NCBI RefSeq assembly: GCF_046630445.1
Contig: NC_092333.1
Coordinates: 1,140,001-1,204,000, forward strand
Source: Rutidosis leptorrhynchoides
Lineage: Eukaryota; Streptophyta; Magnoliopsida; Asterales; Asteraceae
Direction: 5' to 3'
Length of the DNA: 64,000 nt
Shown in pieces: positions 48,197 through 59,759 of the stretch; positions within the stretch are counted from its first letter, which is position 1; each line of letters starts with the position of its first letter. A program made the position numbers and the translations under genes. Below the pieces are notes generated by a model that saw nothing but the letters and a program-made list of their open reading frames with translations, made no database searches and was not told where the DNA came from.

Positions 48197-51100
48197 TGAA
48201 ATGTCCCGTTCTTATTGATTAAAAATGTTCCATATTAATTGATTTCGTTGCGAGGTTTTGACCTGTATATGAGACGTTTTTCAAAGACTGCATTCATTTT
48301 AAAACAAACCATAACCTTTATTTCATCAATAAAGGTTTAAAAAGCTTTACGTAGATTATCAAATAATGATAATCTAAAATATCCTGTTTACACACGACCA
48401 TTACATAATGGTTTACAATACAAATATGTTACAACAAAATAAGTTTCTTGAATGCAGTTTTTACACAATATCATACAAGCATGGACTCCAAATCTCGTCC
48501 TTATTTAAGTATGCGACAGCGGAAGCTCTTAATAATCACCTGAGAATAAACATGCTTAAAACGTCAACAAAAATGTTGGTGAGTTATAGGTTTAACCTAT
48601 ATATATCAAATCATAATAATAGACCACAAGATTTCATATTTCAATACACATCCCATACATAGAGATAAAAATCATTCATATGGTGAACACCTGGTAACTG
48701 ACATTAACAAGATGCATATATAAGAATATCCCCATCATTCCGGGACACCCTTCGGATATGATATAAATTTCGAAGTACTAAAGCATCCGGTACTTTGGAT
48801 GGGGTTTGTTAGGCCCAATAGATCTATCTTTAGGATTCGCGTCAATTAGGGTGTCTGTTCCCTAATTATTAGATTACCAGACTTAATAAAAAGGGGCATA
48901 TTCGATTTCGATAATTCAACCATAGAATGTAGTTTCACGTACTTGTGTCTATTTTGTAAATCATTTATAAAACCTGCATGTATTCTCATCCCAAAAATAT
49001 TAGATTTTAAAAGTGGGACTATAACTCACTTTCACAGATTTTTTACTTCGTCGGGAAGTAAGACTTGGCCACTGGTTGATTCACGAACCTATAACAATAT
49101 ATACATATATATCAAAGTATATTCAAAATATATTTACAACACTTTTAATATATTTTGATGTTTTAAGTTTATTAAGTCAGCTGTCCTCGTTAGTAACCTA
49201 CAACTAGTTGTCCACAGTTAGATGTACATAAATAAATCGATAAATATTATCTTGAAACAATCCAGGACCCAGTGTATACGTATCTCAGTATTGATCACAA
49301 CTCAAACTATATATATTTTGGAATCAACCTCAACCCTGTATAGCTAACTCCAACATTCACATATAGAGTGTCTATGGTTGTTCCGAAATATATATAGATG
49401 TGTCGACATGATAGGTCGAAACATTGTATACGTGTCTATGGTATCTCAAGATTACATAATATACAATACAAGTTGATTAAGTTATGGTTGGAATATATTT
49501 GTTACCAATTTTCACGTAGCTAAAATGAGAAAAATTATCCAATCTTGTTTTACCCATAACTTCTTCATTTTAAATCCGTTTTGAGTGAATCAAATTGCTA
49601 TGGTTTCATATTGAACTCTATTTTATGAATATAAACAGAAAAAGTATAGGTTTATAGTCGGAAAAATAAGTTACAAGTCGTTTTTGTAAAGGTAGTCATT
49701 TCAGTCGAAAGAACGACGTCTAGATGACCATTTTAGAAAACATACTTCCACTTTGAGTTTAACCATAATTTTTGGATATAGTTTCATGTTCATAATAAAA
49801 ATCATTTTCTCAGAATAACAACTTTTAAATCAAAGTTTATCATAGTTTTTAATTAACTAACCCAAAACAGCCCGCGGTGTTACTACGACGGCGTAAATCC
49901 GGTTTTACGGTGTTTTTCGTGTTTCCAGGTTTTAAATCATTAAGTTAGCATATCATATAGATATAGAACATGTGTTTAGTTGATTTTAAAAGTCAAGTTA
50001 GAAGGATTAACTTTTGTTTGCGAACAAGTTTAGAATTAACTAAACTATGTTCTAGTGATTACAAGTTTAAACCTTCGAATAAGATAGCTTTATATGTATG
50101 AATCGAATGATGTTATGAACATCATTACTACCTTAAGTTCCTTGGATAAACCTACTGGAAAAGAAAAAAATGGATCTAGCTTCAATGGATCTTTGGATGG
50201 CTCGAAGTTCTTGAAGCAGAATCATGACACGAAAACAAGTTCAAGTAAGATCATCACTTGAAATAAGATTGTTATAGTTATAGAAATTGAACCAAAGTTT
50301 GAATATGATTATTACCTTGTATTAGAATGATAACCTACTGTAAGAAACAAAGATTTCTTGAGGTTGGATGATCACCTTACAAGATTGGAAGTGAGCTAGC
50401 AAACTTGAAAGTATTCTTGATTTTTTGAAACTAGAACTTTTGGAATTTATGAAGAACACTTAGAACTTGAAGATAGAACTTGAGAGAGATCAATTAGATG
50501 AAGGAAATTGAAGAATGAAAGTGTTTGTAGGTGTTTTTGGTCGTTGGTGTATGGATTAGATATAAAGGATATGTAATTTTGTTTTCATGTAAATAAGTCA
50601 TGAATGATTACTCATATTTTTATAATTTTATGAGATATTTCATGCTAGTTGCCAAATGATGGTTCCTACATGTGTTAGGTGACTCACATGGGCTGCTAAG
50701 AGCTGATCATTGGAGTGTATATACCAATAGTACATACATCTAAAAGCTGTGTATTGTACGAGTACGAATACGGGTGCATACGAGTAGAATTGTTGATGAA
50801 ATTGAACGAGGATGTAATTGTAAGCATTTTTGTTAAGTATAAGTATTTTGATAAGTGTCTTGAAGTCTTTCAAAAGTGTATGAATACATATTAAAACACT
50901 ACATGTATATACATTTTAACTGAGTCGTTAAGTCATCGTTAGTCGTTACATGTAAATGTTGTTTTGAAACCTTTAGGTTAACGATCTTGTTAAATGTTGT
51001 TAACCCAATGTTTATAATATCAAAAGAGATTTTAAATTATTATATTATCATGATATTATGATGTACGAATATCTCTTAATATGATATATATACATTAAAT

Positions 51101-51447
51101 GTCGTTACAACGATAATCGTTACATATATGTCTCGTTTCAAAATCATTAAGTTAGTAGTCTTGTTTTTACATATGTAGTTCATTGTTAATATACTTAATG
51201 ATGTGTTTACTTATCATAATATCATGTTAACTATATATATAAGCATATATATGTCATCATATAGTTTTTACAAGTTTTAACGTTCGTGAATCACCGGTCA
51301 ACTTGGGTGGTCAATTGTCTATATGAAACCTATTTCAATTAATCAAGTCTTAACAAGTTTGATTGCTTAACATGTTGGAAACATTTAATCATGTAAATAT
51401 CAATCTCAATTAATATATATAAACATGGAAAAGTTCGGGTCACTACA
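48197..51447 (-). repeat. 5' LTR of gypsy E (3251 bp)
   Basis: This is the direct repeat of 38369-41618 with about 25 differences by eye. It ends CACTACA at 51447. Confidence 0.96.
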
Positions 51448-51452
51448 TACAA
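51448..51452. repeat. Right target-site duplication of gypsy E (TACAA)
   Basis: Exact copy of 38364-38368, followed by the resumed sequence of element F. Confidence 0.95.
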
Positions 51453-53030
51453 GAACCAGTATCAACACAACCACCAGCTGAACCCAAGCCAATCGATAAA
51501 CAAAGGGTAAAATCTGCCCCTAGGGAAAATCAGCCCCTAAGGAAAGAGCCCTTATTTGAGGCAGCTGGTGAAGATACTGTGGCAGTTGTGTCAGCTGATA
51601 CTAATCAGTCAGCTGGTACTGAAGACACAGCAAGGAGTGGTGTGATTGAAGACCCAGCCAGAAGTGTGATGCTGGGTGTAACAAGTGCTGAAGACCCAGC
51701 TAAGGTGGATGAGCTGGGTGTTAACTAGGATACTGATTCTGTTGATGCTGCTGACTTCACAGTCTGGGGCAGGGGGAGTATAACCTTCATTCAATCACCA
51801 AATCTTGCCCGGACTCTTGCTTATTTTGATAGGACACGGGATGAACCTGATTTTGAACCCGTGGGTCCTTCTGGCACGGCAGAATCAATCTTCAAATATC
51901 CTACATCTTCCCAAAAACATAATGGTAAACACACTACTTGGGAAGATGATTCAGCTGCACAAGGGGAGCCTGATTTAAGAAAGATGAATCCAGACAAAAG
52001 AGAGGCTTACAGGCTGGAGATCACTGTACCTGAACTGCTTGAACAAAGACAAGCAGCTATACCTGAAAGGATACGCCAAATCAGATTACTGTACCATCCA
52101 CTTGATCAGCAATTCTACATTAATGCCTTGCAATTCGGCATTGAGGTTGGTGTGTAAATATACAACAGTGGTCAAAGGATACATAATGATGAAGAGAAAG
52201 CTCTCTTTTATGAGGCTCTACAGCTGGATATGGACTTAAGGCAATATTGTGATGCCCTAAATACAGATGAGGGCAGGCAATTGATTGCAATAGCAAAATT
52301 CCGCAACATAACAGTTAATGACTATCTTTTGAGTGTCCAACTTGAAAGGCAAAGAAGGGAGGATGCTGATGCTGAATATACTGAGAGGCTGAGGCTTCAG
52401 GAAGAAGAATCTAAGTTGGTTGCTGACAGAAAACAAGAGGCTGCATCCCTCAAGTTAGCCAAAGCCATAGTTAAAGAACAGGATAAGGTATTTGATGAAC
52501 TGGAAGCTGTTGAGAAGGTACCTGGTGCAACTCCTATTGAAACTGAAAGAACCATTGAATTATATGATCATTTCTTTAGGAGTAAATAAACTGATGTGAT
52601 GACCAGAAGATCTAACCCTGGTAAGATCATCAAGGTGCATAAGGGAACTAAGAGGTCCTTCAGTATCAGCAGGGATAACAATGTTCATAAGAGGGTAGAC
52701 TACACTGAACTAAGATCCTTAGGATTCAGTGAATGGATGGAGATACTGGAGTACTTTATTGGTAAGGGTAAAAGTGGTATTAAAGATACATTGAAGCCTG
52801 AACTTCAAGAGCTATTCAACAAAGCAGTAAAGTATGGGAATGCACCAACAGTAAATGTAGAAGAAGTCCTTTCTCAAAAGCCTAAAAGGAATAAGTCTAC
52901 TAGTGCAGGTCTACAAAGGAGAGATCCCATCATTCTACCCCCTCAAATTCCAGTATTTGATCTTGCTGAGTTACCAACTTATTCCCTGAAGCCTGGGCAG
53001 CCGTAAAAGTGAAGGAAGAAGATCTATCTG
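51453..53030 (+). pseudogene. Post-pol ORF region of SIRE-like element F
   Basis: Consecutive plus-strand coding segments occur. The first is Pro- and Ser/Ala-rich (STQPPAEPKPIDK, then EDPAR repeats). The next has RKMNPDKREAYRLEITVPEL. A helical stretch with heptad-like Leu/Glu/Lys follows (ERQRREDADAEYTERLRLQ, then KLAKAIVKEQDKVFDELE), a probable coiled coil. A basic C-terminal part (MTRRSNPGKIIKVHKGTKR) ends near 53006. No RT, integrase or gag motif is present. The place just before a copia polypurine tract fits the extra, sometimes called env-like, ORF of SIRE elements. I see no signal peptide or membrane segment that would support an envelope. Fossil, about two or three breaks. Confidence 0.6.
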
Positions 53031-53323
53031 GTGATGAACAAGAAAAAGATAAAGATAAAGACAAATAGCCTTCTAGTGATTAATTGTATCTTTTGCTATT
53101 TCATTTTTCATTATACTATTTTGTAAATTTTTGTATATACTCTGCTGTAATGAAAATGGAATGAGTTTTTCTTCAAAATCATATCAATTTATAAGATATA
53201 GATAACTCAGCAAAAGATCACAAAACAAACCAAAAAGGGATAAATTTACTGCCTATTTTTCATTAGGTCTCTTAGTGCTGGCTCTAGTGTTTTCTCTATA
53301 TGTCATAGGTTTTGTCATCATCA

Positions 53324-53336
53324 AATAGGGGGAGAT
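53324..53336 (+). other. Polypurine tract of element F
   Basis: AATAGGGGGAGAT directly before TGTTGAGTCCC is a classic copia plus-strand primer. It fixes both the orientation of F and the LTR start. Confidence 0.9.
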
Positions 53337-53580
53337 TGTTGAGTCCCTAAAGTAATTAAGGATTTAATTGTGACAAAACAGAATTTATTTGCACTAAAAT
53401 GTAATGTGCAGCCATTACAAGTTTATTTATATATAGACAGCAAATATTGCTGTGTCGAGTGTCAAGTATACTGCCTAGTCTACCAGCACAAGGTAGATAG
53501 TATTCTTCGTAACAGCACAGGATGTGTACCCAGCAATTCAAGAATATCAAATGACTCAGCATAGAAGAACCAACATACCT
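53337..53580 (+). repeat. 3' LTR of element F (first 244 bp)
   Basis: It starts TGTTGAGTCCCTAAAG and aligns with 36340-36583. It breaks off after ACATACCT, where minus-strand LTR sequence of element D begins. Confidence 0.85.
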
Positions 53581-55303
53581 ATAACGACCCATCAAAATCG
53601 CTATTAACGCGATACGTTATTCATTGATTTCATAGTGAGGTTTTGACCTCTATATGATACGTTTTGTAAACATTGCATTCTTTTGAAAAGGCACACCATA
53701 AATGAATATATAAATCCAAGGTTTTCGACATCTGATGATTTCTACGTATAGATAATCACCGTAAACAATAGTTTACAATACTACATCCGTTGACAATACA
53801 GTCAAAATAAGTTACATGGTGATGATTTTGTGAATGCAAAGTTTTCTCGAATAAAGTATGTATGAATCCATGCACATAGCTTGTATAACGTATAAGCAAA
53901 CAACTGAAGACTTCTAGGAACCTGAGAATAAACATGCTTAAAAGTGTCAACACAAAGGTTGGTGAGTTCATAGTTTTAATATTGCGCATAATCTGTATAT
54001 AAAGATGGATCATAAGATTTCAGTTGTTTCATCTAGAAACGTTTATCAAAATATTCTACAAGATTGAGCACTCTGGTAACTAAACTTAACGTATATATAA
54101 TAAGTACCCCTGTTTTAACATACATGCAACCAACATGTACAATACACGCAAACAAGCGTGTACTAAACTCAAATAGCATACGTCCGCTTTATAGTTCAGG
54201 CTAGGGTCTCTATATCTGGAACGAACTGGGATGTCAAGCCCTATGGATCCATATACAACTATTCGTGCCCAGCAGTTCTTATAACCGGCAGTTACTAGTT
54301 ACCAAAGCTAAGGGATTTTCGGTTCAAACTCAGTGTAGAATTTAGTATGTACTTGTATCCATTGCATTTAAAATAAAGTGCATTTATTCACAGCCCAAAA
54401 ATATAGATTTCAAAAGCAATTAAAAAGGGAGCATATGAAACTCACAATACTGTATTTCGTAGCAATTATGCACATGACGGCACTGAACAAGTGCAGGGTT
54501 GGCCTAGATTCACGAACCTATATTAGTATACGTTGATCAATAACTGTCTAACAAGCTAGGTCAGGTCATAGTGTATCACAAATCCTAATGCTCGAGACCG
54601 ACATGCAAAGTTAACAAAAGTCACTTCAAAAAGTCAACTTTGACAATTGTTTAACAAAACGAGATGTGTCTTATATAAGAATTCATTTACTCGACTAGTA
54701 GTATTCAAAAATCCAATTTATTAATCTTATAAACAAGTTGTTTAAATATTAATTGTAGATTCAAAAGCAATTTCAATTAACGTCATTCATAATTCAGTTG
54801 ACCATAACTTTTAATTCTTTCATCGAAATCACGCGATTTCTAAATGAAAAGTTATTAATTTTTCGCCAGCTTTCCAACAACGTGCATATCATATACTTTA
54901 TATCAGTAGTACATGTATTAAATTCGTGATTCGTCATAAAACTACCAAACGACGACATTTAGCTTACAAGCATGTATAAACATATATACTCGAGCATTAG
55001 ACATGGATACCCTATTAATATATAAAAGATAAGATATGAATGCTCACGTATCAATATTGTGATTCAATATTGCAGGAAAGTACGTAGACACAACGGAAAT
55101 GATAAATGAAAGGTTAGCCTTTGATTCACCCATGATACCCACGAACATTACCCATAACCTCCATAGCTATAACCCATAATTTCCCTAGCTTCAACCCGCT
55201 CAAAAACAAGTTTTTGAAAATAACTCGCTCATGACCTTGTCGTAGTATTTTACGTATAATAATAATACTACTAATATTAATATAATAAGATTAATAATAA
55301 TCT

Positions 55304-55304
<1 letters not shown>

Positions 55305-55401
<97 letters not shown>
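55305..55401. repeat. (AAT)n microsatellite in the LTR of D
   Basis: About 32 near-perfect AAT/TAA units, with looser AT-rich units on both sides. Confidence 0.95.
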
Positions 55402-55402
<1 letters not shown>

Positions 55403-56216
55403 CATTACGGAGTATTAAGATAGATAGATGGATTGTAAAATGAAAACTGAAACCAGAATCAGAATTCGTTCGATATATATAGAATAATTATAATAATATA
55501 ATAATATAAATATAAAGTAATAATATAATAAAGTAATAATATAATAATAATATAGAATCAAACGTGGGATTTAAAAGCCGCCCATGTTTTGTCATTTCTA
55601 CCGACAGTTTTCACGGACTGGTATTTCGTACTCTGTTGCTAATAATTGACGGGTAAAAGTATAAATAAAAAGAATTCCACTTTTTATAATTGAATACATA
55701 TATCTATTTTGGTTTTAAGCTTTATAAAATTAGTTGTAAAAGGTTCATTTATTTATAAAATTACTATATACATTCGATGTAGAGTGTACGTACTAGTCTG
55801 CTGATCATTCTGTGCCACCGTGAATTATTAAATTCGTTTAATTCAAACGAATTAACGAATTTTAATATTTCTAAAAGTCGTATTTATTAAATACTTCAGG
55901 GGTATTTTATGTAACTTATAATTAATAATTTCTATCATATCGCTTTCATGTAAATAGTAAATTAATTAATTTCGTTTCATTTACTATTCATATGAATAGT
56001 AAATGAATTAATTTTGATTCAACTATTTATGTTACGTTGTTGTACGTTGTGCTTTACAACTTGTACATCTTTGATTTAACTTCGTGACTTTTTAAAAACT
56101 AAAAAAATACATTATAAAAATAAAATGATTATATACGTAAACTTTTTAATTCGAAACTGCATCATTCAATAGTAAATTTTTATCATTTCGTATATAAATA
56201 TTATTCGCATGTTTCC

Positions 56217-56331
<115 letters not shown>

Positions 56332-56518
56332 AAATTATATAATTATCACAAGCTACGACGTTCGTGAATCGTCGGACAAACAGGGTGGTCAACTGTTATA
56401 TAAAAACTCATTTTCAAAAGTTTTAAAACTTGTCAAAATACGTTGCTTATCATGTCGGAAACATTAAATCATAATGAGAATTTGGTTCAAATTAAGTCAA
56501 AATTTCCGGGTCGTCATA

Positions 56519-56553
56519 GTACCTACCCGTTAAAGAAATTTCGTCCCGAAATT
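56519..56553 (-). other. Polypurine tract region of gypsy D
   Basis: GTACCTACCCGTTAAAGAAA and TTTCGTCCCGAAATTT match the block beside the 3' LTR of A, B and E, in minus-strand orientation. Confidence 0.8.
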
Positions 56554-56870
56554 TGATTGGGATCGTCATGGCTGACAATAAGTATGTTTTCATGACGTAT
56601 ACGAGTTGAAAATTAGAGTTTTATCATCAGTAAGTAATATGGATAAAACAATTTGTTTATGTGAAGAGTACGAGTGAAGCTATCACAAATGAGTGAAATG
56701 AGTAAATGCAAGTTCATCTTAACCTGTGACGTAGTCAAGGTTGATTTTCGAAATTCAGGGGATTTAGAGAAAATCTTTTAATAAGATTTGGTTCTTCCGT
56801 AATTAAGGAAATTAGGATCTTCTTTGGTTAAATGCAATAATCTGTTTCGATTGCTCTGTCGAATATTTTA

Positions 56871-56879
56871 CTATAAATC
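56871..56879 (+). promoter_or_regulatory. Candidate TATA box for the small antisense ORF
   Basis: CTATAAATC lies 82-90 bases before the ATG at 56961. The stretch between them is CT-rich without an upstream ATG until 56961, as in many plant 5' leaders. Confidence 0.45.
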
Positions 56880-56960
56880 CACTCCCTTCGTTTCTTTATT
56901 TCCACAACTCACACTTTCTATTCTTTCTCCCTCAATTCATACTTTAAAGCATTCATCAAT

Positions 56961-57134
56961 ATGCTCCATCCAGTTCTGATTCTTGATATACTCCTAACTT
57001 TCATATCTGTCATTCTTCTTTTTCATCGACCGCCGAAGGAATCTATTTACTTCTATTATTCTCTTGGGTTTATAGTGTTTTTCGTTCTCCCGTGTCTTTA
57101 TATTGCTATACGCATTGATATACACGGTTTGTAA
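56961..57134 (+). CDS. Small hydrophobic ORF antisense to element D (57 aa)
   Basis: A 57-codon frame from ATG 56961 to TAA 57132-57134. It has two hydrophobic segments, residues about 5-21 (VLILDILLTFISVILLF) and 32-51 (YYSLGFIVFFVLPCLYIAI), separated by a short charged loop with HRPPKES. This is the layout of a two-pass membrane peptide. It runs opposite to the element in the stretch between pol and 3' LTR. Antisense extra ORFs in that position have been reported for some plant gypsy lineages, chiefly Tat. A TATA-like box and CT-rich leader precede it. Function unknown; chance remains possible for such a short AT-rich frame. Confidence 0.4.
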   Translation: MLHPVLILDILLTFISVILLFHRPPKESIYFYYSLGFIVFFVLPCLYIAIRIDIHGL

Positions 57135-57492
57135 TTTCTGGGTTGTTGTTGGGCTTTATATCTTTCCTTATATTTCGGAGTCCGTACTTCTGTCTTTCTA
57201 TAATCATTGACATCCACAGTTAATGCTCTCTCCTATTTGCTGCGATTTATACTCCCATTTCTATTTCGGAGCTTCATGCTTTTGTTTTCTCTTCTTGCCA
57301 TTAAGCACAGCAAGTAATGGTCCAGAATTCGTAGGTATGAAATTTGGAATGAACATAACTAATGTTCTGAGAGAGAAATTGTAATAGCACGATCTTGATT
57401 GGTTAAATTACCAGAATTCAAGAGAAAAGATAGAATAATCAGGAAGATATATTCTCGATATGTTTAGAGATTAAGTAGAATGTAAGAGTCTC
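57135..57492. other. Unassigned 3' region of element D up to the C LTR
   Basis: I recognise no gene. It probably belongs to the 3' region of D. Homology to the C LTR begins at about 57493 (AGGGTTACAGATCTC). Confidence 0.4.
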
Positions 57493-57803
57493 AATAGGGT
57501 TACAGATCTCAATAGGTATATTTATAGTGTTAATCAAAATTAGAAAACAAATCAAATAACTTGCTGGCCACGAACATTGTCGTGTTTCGCGACACTTTGT
57601 CGAGTTCCGCGACAAACTGTATCAAAACGTGAAAAAGTGGTTCAGAACGTGACAGCTTCTGACACCCACTTCTGCCATATTTGTCTCGTTTCAGTGCACT
57701 TTATCACTTTCTAGTCGTGTAGCGTTTTGCGACAAACATCACTCAAACCCGATACCAGAACTCGACAATTTCTTGTTTTGATCTTCTTTGCTACTATCCA
57801 ACA
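57493..57803 (-). repeat. 5' LTR of element C (surviving part)
   Basis: It aligns with 32534-32844 at about 95% by eye and ends CTATCCAACA. It is followed directly by AACTA, the same pentamer as at 20782-20786. Confidence 0.88.
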
Positions 57804-57808
57804 AACTA
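57804..57808. repeat. Right target-site duplication of element C (AACTA)
   Basis: Matches 20782-20786 exactly. It closes the 37-kb nest. Confidence 0.8.
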
Positions 57809-58209
57809 AACACTTAGTCAAATTTCAAGTAGACCAAGTAATGATAGTAAACAATGGAAAACCACTTTCGGGTCCGAGTAATCTATCAGTTCATGGGTGT
57901 ACACTCCGTACCTCCTGACCCATTACAAGTTTAGACTAAATCCCACAGTTGCACTCAATTTTCAACACCCTCACTATGTTCACAGTGTCACTCCGATATT
58001 AGAAACATAGTAATCACACGTTCTCAAATGTTGTTCTCTAGTTCACGATAGTGAGGGCGAGGCTGAGAAGTAACGTTCTCAATTATGACAATATTAGTTT
58101 GTACATTTTGTATTCATACTTGTATGTTAGGGTTAAATAATAAATACAGTGAGTCTCACTTATTATAAGATGGGTCTTATGGATGTCAGGGTATGGTTTT
58201 CATTAAGTC
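57809..58209. other. Spacer right of element C
   Basis: No gene recognised. This is the old flank into which C inserted and should continue the sequence left of 20782. Confidence 0.4.
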
Positions 58210-59050
58210 TCTCTTTACATATTCCAGTTTTGCATTTTACATGTCTGCTTTCAGTTTTACATTTTAGTTTTCTGTTTCGTCTTTCAGTTTTGCATTTTAA
58301 TTTTTAGTGTTGCATTTCAAATTTTAGTTTTTAGTTTCACATTAAAGTTTTCAGCATTGCGTTTCATTTTTCCGATTCAAGTTTCAGCTTTAAGTATCTC
58401 GTTTTACGCCTAAGTTTCGTGTTTAAATTTATAATTTTCAGTTTTGTGTTACTGTTTTCAGATTTGCATCTTGGTTTTGAGCTTCACGTTTGAATTTTTA
58501 TTTCTCGATTCCGTTCCGCGTTTCATTATTTAGTTTTACAATTTGTATTACAATTTTTCATTCGCATTTCATGAAACGTAAACATAATCTGAAATCTAAT
58601 AACGCAAAACTGAAAATGAAAACGCGAAACTAAAAAACAAAAAGTGAATATGAAAATTTAAAGACGAAACATAAACGCGAAACATAAATGGGAAACGTGA
58701 AACCGAACTGAAACACGAACGTGCTGTAAGAAACTGTCACGCGATATTTAAATGCAGAAATGAAAGTTAGAATGCGAAACCGAAACACGAAGCTGCAGAC
58801 TGAATCAAAATGAAAAATTGAAATGTGAAACGCGAAAATGAAATGTGAAGCGCAAAGCTAACATGTGAAACTTAAAACTGAAACGTGAAACGTGAAACTA
58901 TAAACTTAAATGTGGAAACGCGAAATGTAAGTGAAACTAAAAACTGAAACATGTAATTAAAAACTAAAATGTGAAACGTGAAACTAAAAGCTAAAAACAG
59001 AAATATGAAACTGAAAACTATAAACTTAAATGTGAAACGCGAAACTGTAA
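58210..59050. repeat. Large degenerate inverted repeat of CAGTTTTGCGTTTCA-like units
   Basis: The left arm (about 58210-58570) is made of loose units such as TTTCAGTTTTGCATTTTA. The right arm (about 58572-59050) is made of their complement, such as GTGAAACGTGAAACTGAAA. The switch falls at GCATTTCATGAAACG near 58571, itself palindromic. Strand composition flips from T-rich to A-rich at that point. No coding frame. It could be a fold-back element or a minisatellite that changed orientation. Confidence 0.85.
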
Positions 59051-59447
59051 TGGTGCAGATGTTATACTGGTTCTAAATGAATTTCAACGGTCTTAATAGA
59101 GCGAACTCTTGGATTTTTGTTTGGCTTAATATGATTCAGATTAGACTCACTCCTTTATTTTATATTAATTTAATGTGCATAAGACCAGATAGATTAAAAC
59201 TTTGATCCAATAAAGTCATGTTTTAGTGCTTCGTCTCAATTGCCAGACATAATTAGCCTTATCAATATTTGTTAATTATGATTTCGATTACAAGTTTGTT
59301 AACTTTGTTTCTAGTGGTATGTGATATTATATTTTATAGGTCTCTATTGTTTATTTCTACTGTAAGTTTTGCATTATTATCAATTTTGAATCATTAATTA
59401 TTAATTAATTATTATTATTATTATTAATTATTATTAATTATTATTAA
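59051..59447. other. AT-rich spacer
   Basis: No gene seen. TTA/TTAATTA simple repeats occur at about 59394-59446, just before the proposed Helitron start. Confidence 0.5.
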
Positions 59448-59565
59448 TCTATCTTCTATCTTATATACTAAACCTGCTTCGGATTTCTGCCGTTTTTTAC
59501 TTTCCAGGTTGTCGTTTCGTATACGTTATATATGAGGTTTACCGAAGTTGTTAACTAATGCTTTC

Positions 59566-59640
59566 TGGTGCAGCTGGTTAGCTGTTGTGTTTGCAATCGA
59601 CTTGCCCCAGGTTCGAATCTTGGTTTTTTTTTCTTTTTAG
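59566..59640 (+). mobile_element. tRNA-derived SINE head (or tRNA relic)
   Basis: TGGTGCAGCTGG (59566-59577) fits the internal RNA polymerase III A box, and GGTTCGAATC (59610-59619) fits the B box, at tRNA-like spacing. A run of eight T follows at 59623, which could stop polymerase III. The arms do not fold as a complete tRNA and there is no clear tail, so it is a SINE head or relic inside the 5' part of the Helitron. Confidence 0.5.
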
Positions 59641-59759
59641 GATTTTCTGGAAAGGCCACGTTGGTATAACGTGTCCTCTGACGTGGTTTCCACTTTCTCT
59701 TTTTGTTTCTTTTACTTTTTATTCTTAATATTATTCTCAATCGTTTCAGAATTCTAATC

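Larger units (their letters stand above)
38369..51447 (-). mobile_element. Element E: nearly whole Ty3/gypsy chromovirus with F-box cargo
   Basis: A 13.1-kb minus-strand element with two LTRs of 3250 and 3251 bp and an exact TACAA duplication. Order from its 5' end (right): LTR, primer site, acidic ORF, F-box-like region, gag-protease-RT-RNase H, integrase with chromodomain-like end, polypurine tract, LTR. The LTRs differ at about 25 sites by eye (about 0.8%), roughly 0.3 million years at 1.3e-8. Gag-pol is nearly whole with about one break; the F-box region also has about one. It is the most complete copy of the family that also gave A and B. Confidence 0.96.
36340..53580 (+). mobile_element. 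Element F: SIRE-like Ty1/copia, fragmentary, hosts G, E and D
   Basis: This is a plus-strand copia remnant inserted in gag of element C. Its 5' LTR starts TGTTGAGTCCCC at 36340. Internal sequence is seen at 38073-38363 and, after gypsy E, at 51453-53336. A polypurine tract ATAGGGGGAGAT leads into the 3' LTR at 53337. No gag, integrase or RT is visible; they are missing or were replaced by the G segment. The coiled-coil ORF region placed between pol and the 3' LTR is typical of SIRE/Maximus elements. LTR copies differ at about 17 of 244 sites by eye. Old, badly broken. Confidence 0.7.

Noticed and set aside
51453-53030. Host gene of unknown function
   Set aside because: It sits directly before a copia polypurine tract and LTR and resumes sequence found left of gypsy E, so it is part of element F.
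59566-59640. A functional tRNA gene
   Set aside because: Only the A and B box regions fit. The acceptor and anticodon arms do not pair, so a SINE head or relic is more likely.
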